The position numbers were made by a program, and so were the translations under genes. This document shows, piece by piece, positions 15,742-17,006 of a DNA stretch of 17,006 bases. The notes under the pieces are model-generated. The model was not told the origin of the DNA. It ran no database searches and saw only the letters and a program-made list of their open reading frames with translations. Position 1 is the stretch's first letter. Every line of letters starts with the position of its first letter. Source of the stretch: an uncultured Porticoccus sp. (GTDB taxonomy: Bacteria > Pseudomonadota > Gammaproteobacteria > Pseudomonadales > Porticoccaceae); the NCBI GenBank assembly GCA_950063125.1, contig CATLZI010000012.1:1-17006 (forward strand), written 5' to 3'.

Positions 15742-16735
15742 AGCGCTACCGCCAGCAATTTTTCTGATGGGGCCAACGGCCACAGGTAAAACGAATTTGG
15801 CCATCGCTTTGCGAGAGCGCTTCCCGGTGGAGTTAATCAGTGTGGACTCGGCGCTGATCTACCGGGGTATGAATATTGGCTCTGCCAAACCCCCAGCAGA
15901 TCAATTGGCGGCGGTGCCACACCGCCTGATTGATATCAGAGATCCGTCTGAAGCGTATTCGGCGGCTGAGTTTGCACGGGATGCCCGTCAGGCCATGGCG
16001 GAGATCAGTTCTGCGGGGCGAATTCCCTTGCTGGTGGGTGGCACCATGTTGTACTTCAAGGCGCTACTCGACGGGTTGGGGAATATGCCTCCTGCAGCTC
16101 CTGCCATTCGTGCCGAGATTGAAGACGAGGCCGCTCGACGAGGCTGGCCTTTTATGCACGAGTTGTTGGCAACCGTAGATCCTGAAACAGCAAAACTGCT
16201 GCACCCTAATCATTCCCGCCGCATTCAGCGGGCACTTGAAGTTTATCGCACTACCGGTAAAACCCTATCACAATTCAAGCGCGAGCAGACCAGCGCAGGC
16301 AGCGAGATCGGTCCCATTACCCGGCAATACCAGTTGATTCAGATTGGACTTTTCCCCCATTGTCGGGCGCTGCTTCACCAGCGTATTGCCCAGCGATTTG
16401 AGAAAATGCTGGTGCAGGGCTTTGAAGAAGAAGTCAGAGTGCTCTACCAGCGTGGGGATCTGCATCCCGGTCTGCCGTCAATGCGCGCCGTGGGTTACCG
16501 ACAGATGTGGCAATACCTGTCGGGAGAGATCGATTATCCCGCCATGGTAAACATGGCCCAGGCGGCCACTCGCCAATTAGCCAAGCGTCAACTGACCTGG
16601 TTGCGCAGCTGGCCGGCATTGGAGCAGGTTTTTATTGATTCAGAAGCTGGGCAGCCAGAAAAGATGCCATCTTTGCTTTCGGAGTGCTTGAAAATCCTTG
16701 AAAAGAGACCCATATACAAAAAGCAAGACCGATAG
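15734..16735 (+). CDS. miaA: tRNA dimethylallyltransferase MiaA
   Basis: Transfers the dimethylallyl group from DMAPP to N6 of A37 in tRNAs reading UNN codons, the first step of i6A/ms2i6A synthesis. The Walker A loop is GPTATGKT (13-20), the catalytic Asp region [18 protein letters not shown] begins at 36, followed by [29 protein letters not shown] and, near the C terminus, [12 protein letters not shown]. At 333 residues it is slightly longer than E. coli MiaA (316) through a C-terminal tail. The start overlaps the last 8 bases of epmA and has no strong ribosome site of its own, so translation is probably coupled to epmA. In E. coli miaA follows mutL; here it follows epmA but keeps hfq downstream. 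Confidence 0.96.
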   Translation: MIEALPPAIFLMGPTATGKTNLAIALRERFPVELISVDSALIYRGMNIGSAKPPADQLAAVPHRLIDIRDPSEAYSAAEFARDARQAMAEISSAGRIPLLVGGTMLYFKALLDGLGNMPPAAPAIRAEIEDEAARRGWPFMHELLATVDPETAKLLHPNHSRRIQRALEVYRTTGKTLSQFKREQTSAGSEIGPITRQYQLIQIGLFPHCRALLHQRIAQRFEKMLVQGFEEEVRVLYQRGDLHPGLPSMRAVGYRQMWQYLSGEIDYPAMVNMAQAATRQLAKRQLTWLRSWPALEQVFIDSEAGQPEKMPSLLSECLKILEKRPIYKKQDR

Positions 16736-16741
16736 TATGAT
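16713..16741 (+). promoter_or_regulatory. Candidate hfq promoter at the end of miaA
   Basis: TATACA (16713-16718, 4 of 6 to the -35), a 17-base spacer and TATGAT (16736-16741, 5 of 6 to the -10) span the miaA stop codon. Transcription would start near 16748, giving hfq an independent message with a leader of about 92 bases. E. coli hfq also has promoters inside miaA. Confidence 0.45.
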
Positions 16742-16769
16742 GAATCCGGTTTAGTATGGACGCTGGTTT

Positions 16770-16815
16770 CGCCGAGTGTATTTTATTTCAAGTCTTTGTT
16801 TTTCGGCGTTTTTTT
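16770..16815 (+). terminator. Terminator-like hairpin in the hfq leader
   Basis: CGCCGA (16770-16775) pairs with TCGGCG (16803-16808), directly followed by T7 (16809-16815). The 27-base loop is unusually long and U-rich. It could end part of the miaA transcript, or act on hfq's own leader since it lies between the candidate promoter and the start codon. Confidence 0.35.
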
Positions 16816-16839
16816 ATTCCTTTGTTGAGGAGAATAACA

Positions 16840-17006
16840 ATGTCAAAAGGGCATAATCTACAAGACCCTTTTTTGAATGTGTTGCGCAAAGAGCGTATTC
16901 CCGTATCTATTTTTTTGGTCAATGGCATCAAGCTGCAGGGCCAGGTTGAATCATTTGATCAGTTTGTCGTGCTGTTGAAAAATACGGTCAGTCAAATGGT
17001 CTACAA
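16840..17006 (+). CDS. hfq: RNA chaperone Hfq (5' part, cut by window end)
   Basis: Hexameric Sm-like RNA chaperone that pairs small RNAs with mRNAs. The first 55 codons are present and the frame is open to the right edge; the protein starts [13 protein letters not shown]. Proximal-face residues Q8, D9 and F42 and Sm1 motif features ([21 protein letters not shown]) are visible, as is the start of Sm2 (KNTVSQMVY). The rim patch is RKER (16-19). Residue 25 is Phe where E. coli and Pseudomonas have Tyr. The ATG follows a strong GAGGAG (16827-16832) by 7 bases. It keeps the usual miaA-hfq order. The C-terminal tail is not visible. Confidence 0.97.
   Translation, partial: MSKGHNLQDPFLNVLRKERIPVSIFLVNGIKLQGQVESFDQFVVLLKNTVSQMVY

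Noticed and set aside
1..17006. CRISPR array, tRNA, insertion sequence, prophage or toxin-antitoxin pair
   Set aside because: No regularly spaced repeats, tRNA-like clover leaf, transposase or integrase motif, or small paired genes were seen on either strand.

Overview
The window is about 17 kb of a gammaproteobacterial chromosome and is almost entirely chromosomal housekeeping and signalling DNA. I see no tRNA, rRNA, CRISPR array, transposase or phage gene. Several traits point to a free-living, perhaps marine, relative of Pseudomonadales/Cellvibrionales: a FimX-like protein beside serB, a MutL that keeps the endonuclease motif, an AmiB with a C-terminal LysM domain, and an EF-P lysylation pathway. 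The genus is not determinable from what I can see.

Layout. (1) Positions 1-3585, plus strand: amiB (septal murein amidase), mutL (mismatch repair) and a yccF-family membrane gene, tightly packed. (2) Positions 3692-7878, minus strand: an RND efflux permease and its periplasmic adaptor, a two-gene operon without an outer-membrane channel gene. (3) Positions 8190-12844: an AhpA/YtjB (Smp)-type two-TM membrane protein (minus) diverges from serB (plus). serB in turn abuts, with zero bases between the stop codons, a minus-strand FimX-like REC-PAS-GGDEF-EAL protein. (4) Positions 13044-16735: epmB (minus) diverges from efp (plus), followed by epmA and miaA, which overlap. (5) Position 16840 to the right edge: the first 55 codons of hfq.

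How they work together. efp, epmB and epmA form the EF-P beta-lysylation module: EpmB makes (R)-beta-lysine and EpmA attaches it to Lys34 of EF-P, which rescues ribosomes stalled at polyproline. miaA, fused translationally to epmA, adds another translation-fidelity enzyme (i6A37 of tRNA). The amiB-mutL and miaA-hfq pairs are contiguous in E. coli, where epmA, epmB and efp lie nearby. Here they are about 12.6 kb apart, with the pump, serB, fimX and EF-P genes in between.

The most interesting material is subtle. The AhpA-like protein ends in what looks like a degenerate class III nucleotide-cyclase fold, close to a FimX homologue in which the receiver, GGDEF and EAL sites are all degenerate. 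hfq has a U-rich leader with a terminator-like hairpin and a Phe at residue 25. Several promoter-region repeats and palindromes are also noted. I did not find a clearly new multi-gene system; the nucleotide-signalling pair around serB is the best lead.
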